In this document: positions 18,220 to 25,011 of the stretch, piece by piece
Layout: each line of letters starts with the position of its first letter
Numbering within the stretch: position 1 is the stretch's first letter
Assembly: GCA_964422185.1 (NCBI GenBank)
Contig: CAYRAG010000017.1
Span: forward strand, 1 to 35,567
Source: CALXCT01 sp964422185
GTDB taxonomy: Bacteria; Bacillota; Clostridia; Oscillospirales; Oscillospiraceae
Direction of reading: 5' to 3'
DNA: 35,567 bases
Program-made: the position numbers and the translations under genes
The notes under the pieces: model-generated
What the model saw: the letters and a program-made list of their open reading frames with translations, nothing else
What the model was told of the DNA's origin: nothing
Database searches by the model: none

Positions 18220-18471
18220 CTACCTGCCGGACGCGCCGCAGGCGGAACCGCAGGCAGCGGGCTTCTCCTCCGGAGCACCGGCGGCGCCGCAGGCGGCGGG
18301 TGCCGTGCCGGGATCCCCGGACGCGCCGCAGGCGGAACCGCAGGCGGCGGGCTTCTCCTCCGGCGAACCGGCAGCGCCGCAGGCGGCGGGTGTCTCAGCC
18401 GGCCTGTCCGAAGCGCCGCAGGCGGAGGCCGCCCGGTTCTCCGCCCATCCGGCGAGCTGGGAAAGTGCCAT
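18220..18471 (-). CDS. ACGX-repeat precursor peptide (RiPP candidate)
   Basis: This 83-residue peptide has a short leader, MALSQLAGWAENR, then a Cys/Ala/Gly/Pro-rich part with seven ACG[A/S] units at residues 17, 30, 43, 47, 60, 73 and 77. All seven cysteines lie in these units. Residues 29-52 and 59-82 are nearly identical 24-residue blocks with a 30-residue period, separated by SGDPGTAP-type linkers. AAAGGAGG stands 8 nt before ATG 18471 (a second in-frame ATG at 18477 is too close). A much longer in-frame ORF reaching 18972 only shadows the HxlR gene. The neighbouring radical SAM/SPASM gene makes a modified peptide the best reading; the alternative is a metal-binding Cys-repeat peptide. 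Confidence 0.85.
   Translation of the reverse strand: MALSQLAGWAENRAASACGASDRPAETPAACGAAGSPEEKPAACGSACGASGDPGTAPAACGAAGAPEEKPAACGSACGASGR
18226..18395. repeat. 90-bp tandem repeat in the ACGX peptide gene
   Basis: The segment starting near 18226 (GGACGCGCCGCAGGCGGAAC...) recurs from near 18316 with a 90-bp period and only a few changes over about 75 bp. A third, shorter match to the GCGCCGCAGGCGGA core lies at about 18412. The repeat encodes the duplicated ACGX block and is a likely site of copy-number change. Confidence 0.8.
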
Positions 18472-18523
18472 GGTCATGCCCTCCTTTTCGGATTCAGGGA
18501 GCGGTTCGCTCTCTGTGTCTACC

Positions 18524-18551
18524 ATGGTACAGACATTTCCGCGCCGCGCAA
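18524..18551 (-). promoter_or_regulatory. Weak candidate promoter of the ACGX operon
   Basis: Minus strand: TTGCGC (18551-18546), 16-bp spacer, TACCAT (18529-18524), the latter within a TACCATGGTA palindrome (18520-18529). Both elements are far from consensus, consistent with a need for an activator. The direct repeats at 18553-18584 lie immediately upstream. Confidence 0.35.
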
Positions 18552-18552
18552 G

Positions 18553-18584
18553 TACGCACTTTTTTCCGGGGATACGCACTTTTT
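18553..18584. promoter_or_regulatory. Direct repeat TACGCACTTTTT between divergent promoters, likely HxlR site
   Basis: TACGCACTTTTT occurs at 18553-18564 and 18573-18584, spaced 20 bp (about two helical turns). It lies between the weak minus-strand promoter of the ACGX peptide and the strong plus-strand promoter of the HxlR gene. HxlR itself is known to bind paired direct repeats and activate its operon. Confidence 0.6.
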
Positions 18585-18593
18585 GGTAACCGG

Positions 18594-18622
18594 TTGACGG
18601 ATGTTTTTCCATGCGGTAAAGT
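18594..18622 (+). promoter_or_regulatory. Promoter of the HxlR-type regulator gene
   Basis: TTGACG (18594-18599), 17-bp spacer, TAAAGT (18617-18622); start of transcription near 18629, about 35 nt before ATG 18664. Confidence 0.7.
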
Positions 18623-18663
18623 AAAAAACAGGCGAAGCGTCGCAGGGTAAGGAGGGGATAGAG

Positions 18664-19011
18664 ATGAAGACGAAAGCGGAGCTGCTCCCGGACTGTCCCG
18701 TCGCGACCACCGTGCAGGTCATCGGGAACAAGTGGAAGCTCCTGATCATCCGGGATCTGCTCCAGCGGCCGTGGCGGTTTAACGAGCTGCAGCGGGATCT
18801 GGACGGGATCAGCCAGAAAGTGCTCACCGCCTGCCTGAGGTCCATGGAGTCGGACGGCATTGTCACCCGCACGGTCTATGCGGAAGTCCCGCCGCGGGTG
18901 GAATACGCGCTGTCCGAGCTGGGACAGACCCTCCGGCCGATCCTGGACGCCATGCGCGAGTGGGGCGAGCATTACCGCACGCTCTGCGGGGAAACCGCCG
19001 CGGACGGCTGA
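18664..19011 (+). CDS. HxlR-family winged-helix transcriptional regulator
   Basis: This 115-residue regulator has the HxlR signature C11-P-V followed by GNKWKLLIIRDLL, FNELQRDLDGISQKVLTACLRSMESDGIV (recognition helix and wing) and YALSELGQTLRPIL. The conserved N-terminal cysteine (C11) is used by several family members to sense oxidants or electrophiles. AAGGAGGGG precedes ATG 18664. It diverges from the ACGX operon and probably controls it through the TACGCACTTTTT repeats. Confidence 0.93.
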   Translation: MKTKAELLPDCPVATTVQVIGNKWKLLIIRDLLQRPWRFNELQRDLDGISQKVLTACLRSMESDGIVTRTVYAEVPPRVEYALSELGQTLRPILDAMREWGEHYRTLCGETAADG

Positions 19012-19029
19012 CCCGGTTGAAAAAAAGAG

Positions 19030-19065
19030 AGGCCCCGTTCCCGACTTCCGTCAGGAACGGGGCCT
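19030..19065. terminator. Bidirectional terminator after the HxlR gene
   Basis: AGGCCCCGTTCC (19030-19041) pairs with GGAACGGGGCCT (19054-19065). The minus strand runs on to a seven-T run, so it mainly ends transcripts from the minus-strand gene at 19079; on the plus strand only TTT follows. Confidence 0.85.
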
Positions 19066-19078
19066 TTGAGATCCCGTG

Positions 19079-19756
19079 TTACGGCGCGGCGATCTCCGCC
19101 GCACGCTGTCTCGCCCGGGCCAGGATTTCGTCCGCGTCCGCGCCGGCGATGTCCAGACCCTCCGCGGCCAGGCAGCGGGCATCCTCCACCTGGAAGAACG
19201 CGCGAAACAGCGCTTTCACATATTCAAATCCGAAGTGGTTCTCCCCGATGGGCCCGCCGGCGGTGGTCACATAGATCAGACGCCGGACATGGCACAGGCT
19301 TTGCGGAATCCCCTCCGGCGTGTAGGTGAAAGTGAGCCCCTGGATCATGACAGACTCCAGATAGACTTTCAGCAGGGCGGGAAAGGACAGATCCCAGTAA
19401 GGGGCCGCGATCACCACCGTGTCCGCCCGCGTGAGCTGATGCGCGAAGCGGAAGACCGGCGCGTCGTAGTTCCCCTGCCGGATGCAGGACTCCCGGAAGC
19501 GGAGCAGGGCGTCGTCCAGCGCGGGGATCCGCTCCTGCTCCAGATTCACTTCCTCTATCTGCCCGGTAAGCCGGCTGAGCACCTCCCCGGCCAGTGCGCG
19601 GGTGCGGGACTCCGGCCGGACGCAGGCGTTCACAAACAGGATCCGGCCGGCCCCTGTCCCGGACAGGCTCCGGCTTTCGCCGGGGGAACTGCGCTCCGGA
19701 TCCGGCGGATGGTTGAGGTTTTCTTCAGGTTTCAGACGCTCGTGCCCGCGTTCCAT
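19079..19756 (-). CDS. Flavodoxin-fold NAD(P)H:FMN oxidoreductase / azoreductase-like
   Basis: The 225-residue protein is a flavodoxin-fold NAD(P)H dehydrogenase. Residues 1-36 are a Pro/Ser-rich, poorly conserved extension. The fold begins at GRILFVNACVRPESRTRALA (flavin phosphate loop), with VVIAAPYWDLSFPALLKVYLE and VTTAGGPIGENHFGFEYVK as in FMN-dependent NADH-azoreductases. ATG 19756 is supported by GAGGG 7 nt upstream, although a later start near residue 36 would also keep the domain. It is downstream of the DUF6020-like gene by 78 nt; the substrate is unknown. Confidence 0.85.
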   Translation of the reverse strand: MERGHERLKPEENLNHPPDPERSSPGESRSLSGTGAGRILFVNACVRPESRTRALAGEVLSRLTGQIEEVNLEQERIPALDDALLRFRESCIRQGNYDAPVFRFAHQLTRADTVVIAAPYWDLSFPALLKVYLESVMIQGLTFTYTPEGIPQSLCHVRRLIYVTTAGGPIGENHFGFEYVKALFRAFFQVEDARCLAAEGLDIAGADADEILARARQRAAEIAAP

Positions 19757-19834
19757 TCCATCACCCTCAATGGTATCGAAATCAGAAGTTCCGGACTGAC
19801 CTGTTCGGAGCTTCTCTTCCCCGGCGCTGCCGGG

Positions 19835-21685
19835 TCAGACCGGCTTCTCCGGGTTCTGCCGCGGCCCGGGGTCTTCCCGCGGAGAGAGCGCGGCGCACAC
19901 GGAGAGAAGCAGCGCGGGCGTCATGGCCATCAGCGGCAGGGCGTACCGGACCAGCCCGTTGACCGGGGACAGGACACACACGAAAAGGCACAGCAGGCCG
20001 GGCAGCGCGGACAGAAGCGGGGCAAACCGGCGCTTGCGCAGCAGCGCGGTGAGACAGAACAGGAGGATCCAGACATGGAGCCCCGGGGAGTTGATTTCCG
20101 CCAGAACCGGTGTGGCGCTCCAGAGCCGGCTGAAAGTGTCCAGCGCGTCCACGGCGCCCGGATGGGCGAAAGCCAGTCCGCTGTCCGCCCCGGCGGGCTC
20201 CGCGAAGCCGAAGAAGCCGCCGCCGTAGGTTCCGTAGCGGTAGCCGGGCAGGAAGTAGCCGAAGACGCTGTTCAGCGCGGCGCCGAGACAGGCGCCGGGG
20301 TAGCGCAGGCCAAGCCGGGTCCAGAGCCCCAGGAATGTGCGCAGATCCTCCGGCGTGCCGTGGTAGGTCGCCTTGACCGGGTCTGAGACCCGGGGGTCGT
20401 ACTGCGTCCGGATCGTGTCATAGTCCAGCACGCTGTCGATGACGGCGATCTCCTCCGGGGTGAGCTCGTCGCCGTACTGCACGGCGACCCGTGCGGTCTG
20501 CTGGAACGGCAGACTGAGACTCTCCGCCGTGGATCCGGGCGCCACCCCGGCGGCGGGCAGGACGGCGCGGCTCCAGATCCCGCATGACACGGCCAGCGCC
20601 GCCGCCATACCCAGCACAATGACCCGGCTGCGGCGGGATTTTGCCGGGAGGAGGAGCAGCAGAGCCAGAAACGGCATGCAGGCGGTGGCGATTCCGCCCC
20701 GCAGCAGGGCGGTGGCCAGCGCGAGAGCGAACAGGGCAGCCCAGAGGGGGAGCCCGCACTGGCCCCTGCGCTGGACGAACAGCATTACGCACAGGCCCAG
20801 CGCGGTAAACACGCCGCAGAAGAGCGTGTCCTTGACGACCATCTGCGCGTAGCAGCCCCAGGTGGGCACGAGAAGATAGTAGACGAGCGCCAGCGCGGGG
20901 ATCCATTTCCGGCCGGTCTGAACCCAGAGCTGCTGGCATACGGCGGCATAGGCGAGCGCACACACTGCGCTCTGGAACAGACAGTAGAGGAAGATGCCGG
21001 AGGGGAGATCCGGCGCCAGAGAGACAATGGCGCCCATGACCAGGGTGGAAAACCACGGGTGGCTGTTGGAGGCGGGGATGGCGCCCTCAAACTGGCCCAG
21101 CTGGTTAAAGCCGTCCCCGGTCACGCTCCCGGGGTAGCAGGCGATGAGATACCCAAGCCAGCCCAGGAAGATCAGGGCGAAAAAGAGCGCGTAGGAGGCC
21201 CAGTACTGTTTCCGGGTCAGAACCGGCGGCCGCATGGCGCCCCGGCCGTCCAGCCAGCGCAGCAGGGCGGAGAGCGTGAGGGCGAAAAACACCCACAGCC
21301 CGAGAAAGCTCAGCGCGGTCAGCAGCAGCCGGAACGGCGTGCCGAAGAGGGGGGTCCAGGTATCCGTCTGCGCAAAGCTCCTCCCCACGAGGAGGAAAGC
21401 GGAGCACAGCGCACCCAGCACCGCGCCGGAGGGCAGGGGCGGACCGGATCTGCGCAGCAGGACGGCGTACAGGACAAACAGACTGAGAAATAACATCAGG
21501 TGGATGGCCTGAGCGCTCTGCCAGTTGTGTGTCTGCTCCGTCAGCGCGTGAACGAGGGAGGAGAATGTGTCCGCGTCCAGCGCGGTCAGATCCAGCGCCG
21601 CGGCGAGGGTGGTGAGAAGCGCCAGCAGCCCGGCGGTGACGGCGTTGCGCGGTGCGTTCCCCGCGGTGCTCTCCCTGTGCGGCAT
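19835..21685 (-). CDS. Large polytopic membrane protein, DUF6020-like
   Basis: The 616-residue protein has about 13 hydrophobic segments and an extramembrane region at about 385-500. The central sequence YPGSVTGDGFNQLGQF, then SHPWFSTLVMG, and VKDTLFCGVF resemble the DUF6020 / GT-C glycosyltransferase-like proteins of Firmicutes, where an acidic residue follows the second membrane helix. A sugar- or lipid-modifying role in the envelope is possible but unproven. ATG 21685 is preferred over GTG 21694 because the GGGGAG site lies 8 nt upstream of the former. No clear promoter was found; it diverges from the TetR gene. Confidence 0.8.
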   Translation of the reverse strand: MPHRESTAGNAPRNAVTAGLLALLTTLAAALDLTALDADTFSSLVHALTEQTHNWQSAQAIHLMLFLSLFVLYAVLLRRSGPPLPSGAVLGALCSAFLLVGRSFAQTDTWTPLFGTPFRLLLTALSFLGLWVFFALTLSALLRWLDGRGAMRPPVLTRKQYWASYALFFALIFLGWLGYLIACYPGSVTGDGFNQLGQFEGAIPASNSHPWFSTLVMGAIVSLAPDLPSGIFLYCLFQSAVCALAYAAVCQQLWVQTGRKWIPALALVYYLLVPTWGCYAQMVVKDTLFCGVFTALGLCVMLFVQRRGQCGLPLWAALFALALATALLRGGIATACMPFLALLLLLPAKSRRSRVIVLGMAAALAVSCGIWSRAVLPAAGVAPGSTAESLSLPFQQTARVAVQYGDELTPEEIAVIDSVLDYDTIRTQYDPRVSDPVKATYHGTPEDLRTFLGLWTRLGLRYPGACLGAALNSVFGYFLPGYRYGTYGGGFFGFAEPAGADSGLAFAHPGAVDALDTFSRLWSATPVLAEINSPGLHVWILLFCLTALLRKRRFAPLLSALPGLLCLFVCVLSPVNGLVRYALPLMAMTPALLLSVCAALSPREDPGPRQNPEKPV

Positions 21686-21948
21686 GTGTTCCACTCCCCT
21701 CTCCCTGGCAGGACTCCGGACGGCCGGAAACCCCGAACCCGGCCAGACCGCGCCGTTCCCGCGGTGCGGCGGATCTCCGGCGCGATCCCATTATACATGA
21801 CCGCGTCCTCCGGGACAAGGGGCATTGCACGCCCCGAGCCAGGAAACACCTGCCCCGGCGGGAACCGGGTGGGGAATCCCGGCCGCCGCGGGCGGCAGGC
21901 GCGGTTCCGGCGGCGCGATACGAATTTCCAATTGCTTTCATGAATGAA

Positions 21949-21977
21949 TTGACCGCGGTCAATGACCGCGGTATAAT
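21949..21977 (+). promoter_or_regulatory. Promoter and palindromic operator of the TetR-AKR-MATE operon
   Basis: TTGACC (21949-21954), 17-bp spacer, TATAAT (21972-21977) is a near-perfect promoter. TTGACCGCGGTCAA (21949-21962) is a perfect 14-bp palindrome covering the -35. TGACCGCGGT repeats directly at 21950-21959 and 21963-21972, filling the spacer. A dimeric TetR bound here would block RNA polymerase. Confidence 0.85.
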
Positions 21978-21996
21978 GAAACACGGGGTGAAACCG

Positions 21997-22602
21997 GTGG
22001 GAAAACGACAGGATGCCGCGAAGCAGACAAGAGACGCCATCATCCGGGCGGCGGAGAAGATCCACGAGGAGCGGGGGCTGTCCAACGCCTCCGTGGACGA
22101 CATCGTGGCGGAGGCGGGCGTGAGCAAGGGCAGCTTCTATGTGTATTTCAAACGCAAGGAGGATGTGGCGTCCGAGATCTCTTTCCTCCGGTTTAAACAG
22201 CTCCGGCAGAGTGTGGAGAATCAGCCCGGGACGGCGGCGGAGAAGATCGGCCGGTTCCTCACCGGCAGCGTCCGGTGCATTGTCAACCAGGGGCTTCCCC
22301 TGTGCAAGCAGTGGCTGAAAGGCGCGGTGTCCTCGGACTGCAGCGGGGATCCCGGCGTGAAGAAACTCAACGATGACCGCTCGTTTCTCGCGGACACCCT
22401 GCGCGCCGCGGCGGAGCGCGGGGAGCTCCGGGAGGATACCCCGGCGGAGTTCCTGGCGGATCTGATCCTGGCGGAATACTACGGGGCGGTCACCCTGTGG
22501 AGCATTACGGATGGAAACTATCCCCTCTGTGAGCGGATGGAGCAGTTCTCCGGCACGCTCGGCACCATGCTGGAGGGGTATCTGAATCAGGATGGAGGCT
22601 GA
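21997..22602 (+). CDS. TetR-family transcriptional regulator
   Basis: This 201-residue repressor has an N-terminal helix-turn-helix, DAIIRAAEKIHEERGLSNAS followed by VDDIVAEAGVSKGSFYVYFKRKEDV (about 12-55), and a variable ligand-binding domain. Upstream ATGs fall before or within the -10 element at 21972-21977, so they cannot be used from that promoter. The GTG at 21997 with GGGG 8 nt upstream gives a leader of about 13 nt and starts MGKRQDAAKQ. It heads an operon with an aldo/keto reductase (4 nt away) and two MATE exporters, and probably represses itself and them. Confidence 0.9.
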   Translation: MGKRQDAAKQTRDAIIRAAEKIHEERGLSNASVDDIVAEAGVSKGSFYVYFKRKEDVASEISFLRFKQLRQSVENQPGTAAEKIGRFLTGSVRCIVNQGLPLCKQWLKGAVSSDCSGDPGVKKLNDDRSFLADTLRAAAERGELREDTPAEFLADLILAEYYGAVTLWSITDGNYPLCERMEQFSGTLGTMLEGYLNQDGG

Positions 22603-22605
22603 AAC

Positions 22606-23457
22606 ATGGAGTATCTCAGACTGAACGACGGAAACCGCATTCCGGTCATCGGATTCGGGGTCTTTCTGATCCCGAACGGCGGGCCCACCTATGACGCGGT
22701 GCGCACGGCGCTGGACGCGGGATACCGGCACATCGACACCGCGGCGATCTACGCCAATGAGGAGGATGTGGGGAAGGCGATCCGGGACAGCGGGATCCCC
22801 AGGGAGGAGATCTTCCTCACCTCCAAGCTGTGGGTCTCCGACCTGGACTACGAGGGCGCGAAGCGCGGCCTGGCCCGATCCCTGCGGAAACTGGGCACAG
22901 ACTATCTCGACCTGTATCTGATCCACCAGCCGTACGGCGATGTGGCCGGCGCCTGGCGGGCGATGGAGGAGGCCAAAGCGCGGGGAACCGTGCGATCCAT
23001 CGGGGTGTCCAATATGACTCCGAAGATGTATACCGAGCTCACGGCGCAGTTTGAGACGAGGCCCGCCGTGAACCAGGTGGAGTACAACCCCACATTCCAG
23101 CAGAGGCCCCTGCGGGAGCTGCTGAGGCAGGATGACGCGGTACTGGAGGCGTGGTACCCCCTGGGCCACGGGAACGCCGCGCTGCTCTCGGATCCCGTGA
23201 TCGCCGCCCTGGCGGAGAAGTACGGGAAGAGCGCCGGCCAGATCATCCTGCGCTTTGAGGTGCAGGAGGGGGTGGTCACGCTGCCGAAATCCACGAATCC
23301 GGAGCATATCCGGGAGAATCTGGAGATCTTCGACTTTGCCCTGACCGCGCAGGAGATGGACTGCGTCCGTGCGCTGGATACCGGAAAGGGCACCCACGAC
23401 CCGGAGGCGCCGGGCAGGGCGGAGCACTACCGCAGAGATTTCACCCTGGAAGACTGA
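22606..23457 (+). CDS. Aldo/keto reductase
   Basis: The 283-residue NADPH-dependent reductase of the AKR superfamily has the catalytic tetrad in HIDTA (Asp), IYAN (Tyr), SKLW (Lys) and LIHQP (His), with GFGVFLI at the start and IGVSNM and LPKSTNPEHIRENLEIFDF for cofactor binding near the C terminus. It reduces carbonyls such as dihydroxyacetone/2,5-diketogluconate-type substrates or toxic aldehydes. GGAGG lies 7 nt before ATG 22606, 3 nt after the TetR stop. Its place between a TetR and drug exporters suggests a detoxification role. Confidence 0.95.
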   Translation: MEYLRLNDGNRIPVIGFGVFLIPNGGPTYDAVRTALDAGYRHIDTAAIYANEEDVGKAIRDSGIPREEIFLTSKLWVSDLDYEGAKRGLARSLRKLGTDYLDLYLIHQPYGDVAGAWRAMEEAKARGTVRSIGVSNMTPKMYTELTAQFETRPAVNQVEYNPTFQQRPLRELLRQDDAVLEAWYPLGHGNAALLSDPVIAALAEKYGKSAGQIILRFEVQEGVVTLPKSTNPEHIRENLEIFDFALTAQEMDCVRALDTGKGTHDPEAPGRAEHYRRDFTLED

Positions 23458-23466
23458 CTGCCTTTG

Positions 23467-23487
23467 CGTCCGGCGGAGCGCCGGATG
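23467..23487 (+). promoter_or_regulatory. Intercistronic hairpin between AKR and MATE genes
   Basis: CGTCCGGCG (23467-23475) pairs with CGCCGGATG (23479-23487) with one G-U and a 3-nt loop; no T-run follows directly. It may reduce read-through or protect mRNA ends inside the operon. Confidence 0.45.
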
Positions 23488-23519
23488 GGAACCCTTTTGG
23501 AAAACTGGTGAGAGCGAAC

Positions 23520-24911
23520 ATGAGTAAACCGAAAGTGCGCCGCGAGGTGGACATGACCCAGGGCGCACTCTGGAGCAAAATTCTGATCCTGGCGCTGCCG
23601 CTGGCGGTTACGGCCATGCTTCAGCAGCTGTTCAACGCGGCGGATGTGGCCGTGGTGGGCAGGTTCGTGCCGGATCCGGATGTGGCGCAGGCGGCCATGG
23701 CGGCGGTGGGGAGCAACGCCCCCATCGTCAACCTGCTGGTCAACCTCTTTGTGGGAATCTCCCTGGGCTCCAATGTGCTGATCGCCCAGAGCATCGGCAG
23801 AGGGGATCGTGAGGAGATCCGCAAGACGGTTCACACCTCCGTGCTGCTGTCCATTCTGGGCGGCATCGCCATCGGCGCGGGCGGGCAGCTGGTCGTCACG
23901 CCCCTGCTCCATATCATGGATGTGCCGGCGGATGTGTTCGCTCTGTCGTCCATGTACCTGCGCATCTACCTGGTGGGCATGCCCGTCATCCTGCTCTACA
24001 ACTTCGAGGCGGCCATTCTGCGCAGCGTCGGGGACACGCGCACGCCGCTGCTGGTGCTCACCGTCTCCGGCGTGGTCAATGTCGGCCTCAATGTGTTCTT
24101 TGTCCTGGTTCTGAACCGGACGGTGGACGGCGTGGCCATCGCCACGGTGGTCTCCAACGCCCTCAGCGCGGTGATATTGCTGATTCTGCTGTGCCGGGGC
24201 AGGGGCGATGTGCGCGTGAATCTCCGGGAGCTTCGGATCTACGGGGACAGCCTGGAGCGGATGCTGCGCATCGGCATACCGGCCGGACTGCAGGGCATGG
24301 TCTTCTCCATCTCCAACATCTGTGTGCAGTCCGCCATCAACTCCCTGGGGCGGCTGGTCATGGCCGCGTCCTCGGCGGCGTTCAACCTGGAGATTTTCAC
24401 CTTCGTCATCGTCAACTCGTTCGGCCAGGCCTGCACCACTGTGGTGGGCCAGAACTACGGCGCCGGCAGACTGGATCGCTGCCGCAGGACACTGTGGGTG
24501 ACCATCGGCACCTGCGCCGTCTTCTACACCATCACCGCCGTGCTGCTGCTGGTTTTCTCGGAGCAGCTTCTGTCCCTGTTTAACGAGGATCCCCAGGTCA
24601 TTGCCCTGGGCGTGATCCGCATGCGCTACATCATCACCGCGCAGTGCTTCGCCCTGATCATCGAGAACCTCTCGGGGTACCTGCGCGGCTACGGCCTGAG
24701 CATGGCGCCGGCGCTGAGCTCCCTGATCTTCAGCTGCGGCACCCGGATCATCTGGGTCTACCTGATCTTCCCCCGCAACCCCACATTCGAGACGATCATG
24801 ACGGTCTACCCCGTCAGCCTGTGTCTTACCGCCATTGTAATTGTGCTCTACTGCGTCTTCAACCGGAAGAGGTTCCGCCAGAACCCGCCGGCGCCGGCGC
24901 GGGAGAGCTGA
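23520..24911 (+). CDS. MATE-family efflux transporter (first of two)
   Basis: The 463-residue membrane protein has twelve hydrophobic segments in two repeats of six, typical of MATE cation-driven multidrug antiporters. The N-terminal segment has LPLAVTAMLQQLFNAADVAVVG; the second half repeats IPAGLQGMVFSISNICVQS. VGQNYGAGR is a MATE landmark after the first helices of the C-half. ATG 23520 is preceded by GGTGAGAG; a GTG at 23508 is possible. Substrate unknown; operon context suggests control by TetR. Confidence 0.92.
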   Translation: MSKPKVRREVDMTQGALWSKILILALPLAVTAMLQQLFNAADVAVVGRFVPDPDVAQAAMAAVGSNAPIVNLLVNLFVGISLGSNVLIAQSIGRGDREEIRKTVHTSVLLSILGGIAIGAGGQLVVTPLLHIMDVPADVFALSSMYLRIYLVGMPVILLYNFEAAILRSVGDTRTPLLVLTVSGVVNVGLNVFFVLVLNRTVDGVAIATVVSNALSAVILLILLCRGRGDVRVNLRELRIYGDSLERMLRIGIPAGLQGMVFSISNICVQSAINSLGRLVMAASSAAFNLEIFTFVIVNSFGQACTTVVGQNYGAGRLDRCRRTLWVTIGTCAVFYTITAVLLLVFSEQLLSLFNEDPQVIALGVIRMRYIITAQCFALIIENLSGYLRGYGLSMAPALSSLIFSCGTRIIWVYLIFPRNPTFETIMTVYPVSLCLTAIVIVLYCVFNRKRFRQNPPAPARES

Positions 24912-25011
24912 CGGGGGATGGTGCCCCGCCCCGGGTGAACCATCCGGCATGCGCACCGGAGGGAGCCCGGACGGCAGGGGGCGGAACACGCCGGAAAGGA
25001 GGCAGCGGCGG

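Noticed and set aside
18226..18395. CRISPR-like array
   Set aside because: The repeat is a 90-bp in-frame coding duplication without unique spacers of constant length.
18220..18972. 250-residue frame that would extend the ACGX peptide upstream
   Set aside because: The extension is antisense to the HxlR gene and its promoter. AAAGGAGG at the internal ATG gives a much better start.
21652..21996. N-terminal extension of the TetR protein to 21652
   Set aside because: The region contains the TetR promoter (21949-21977), so upstream starts would precede transcription.
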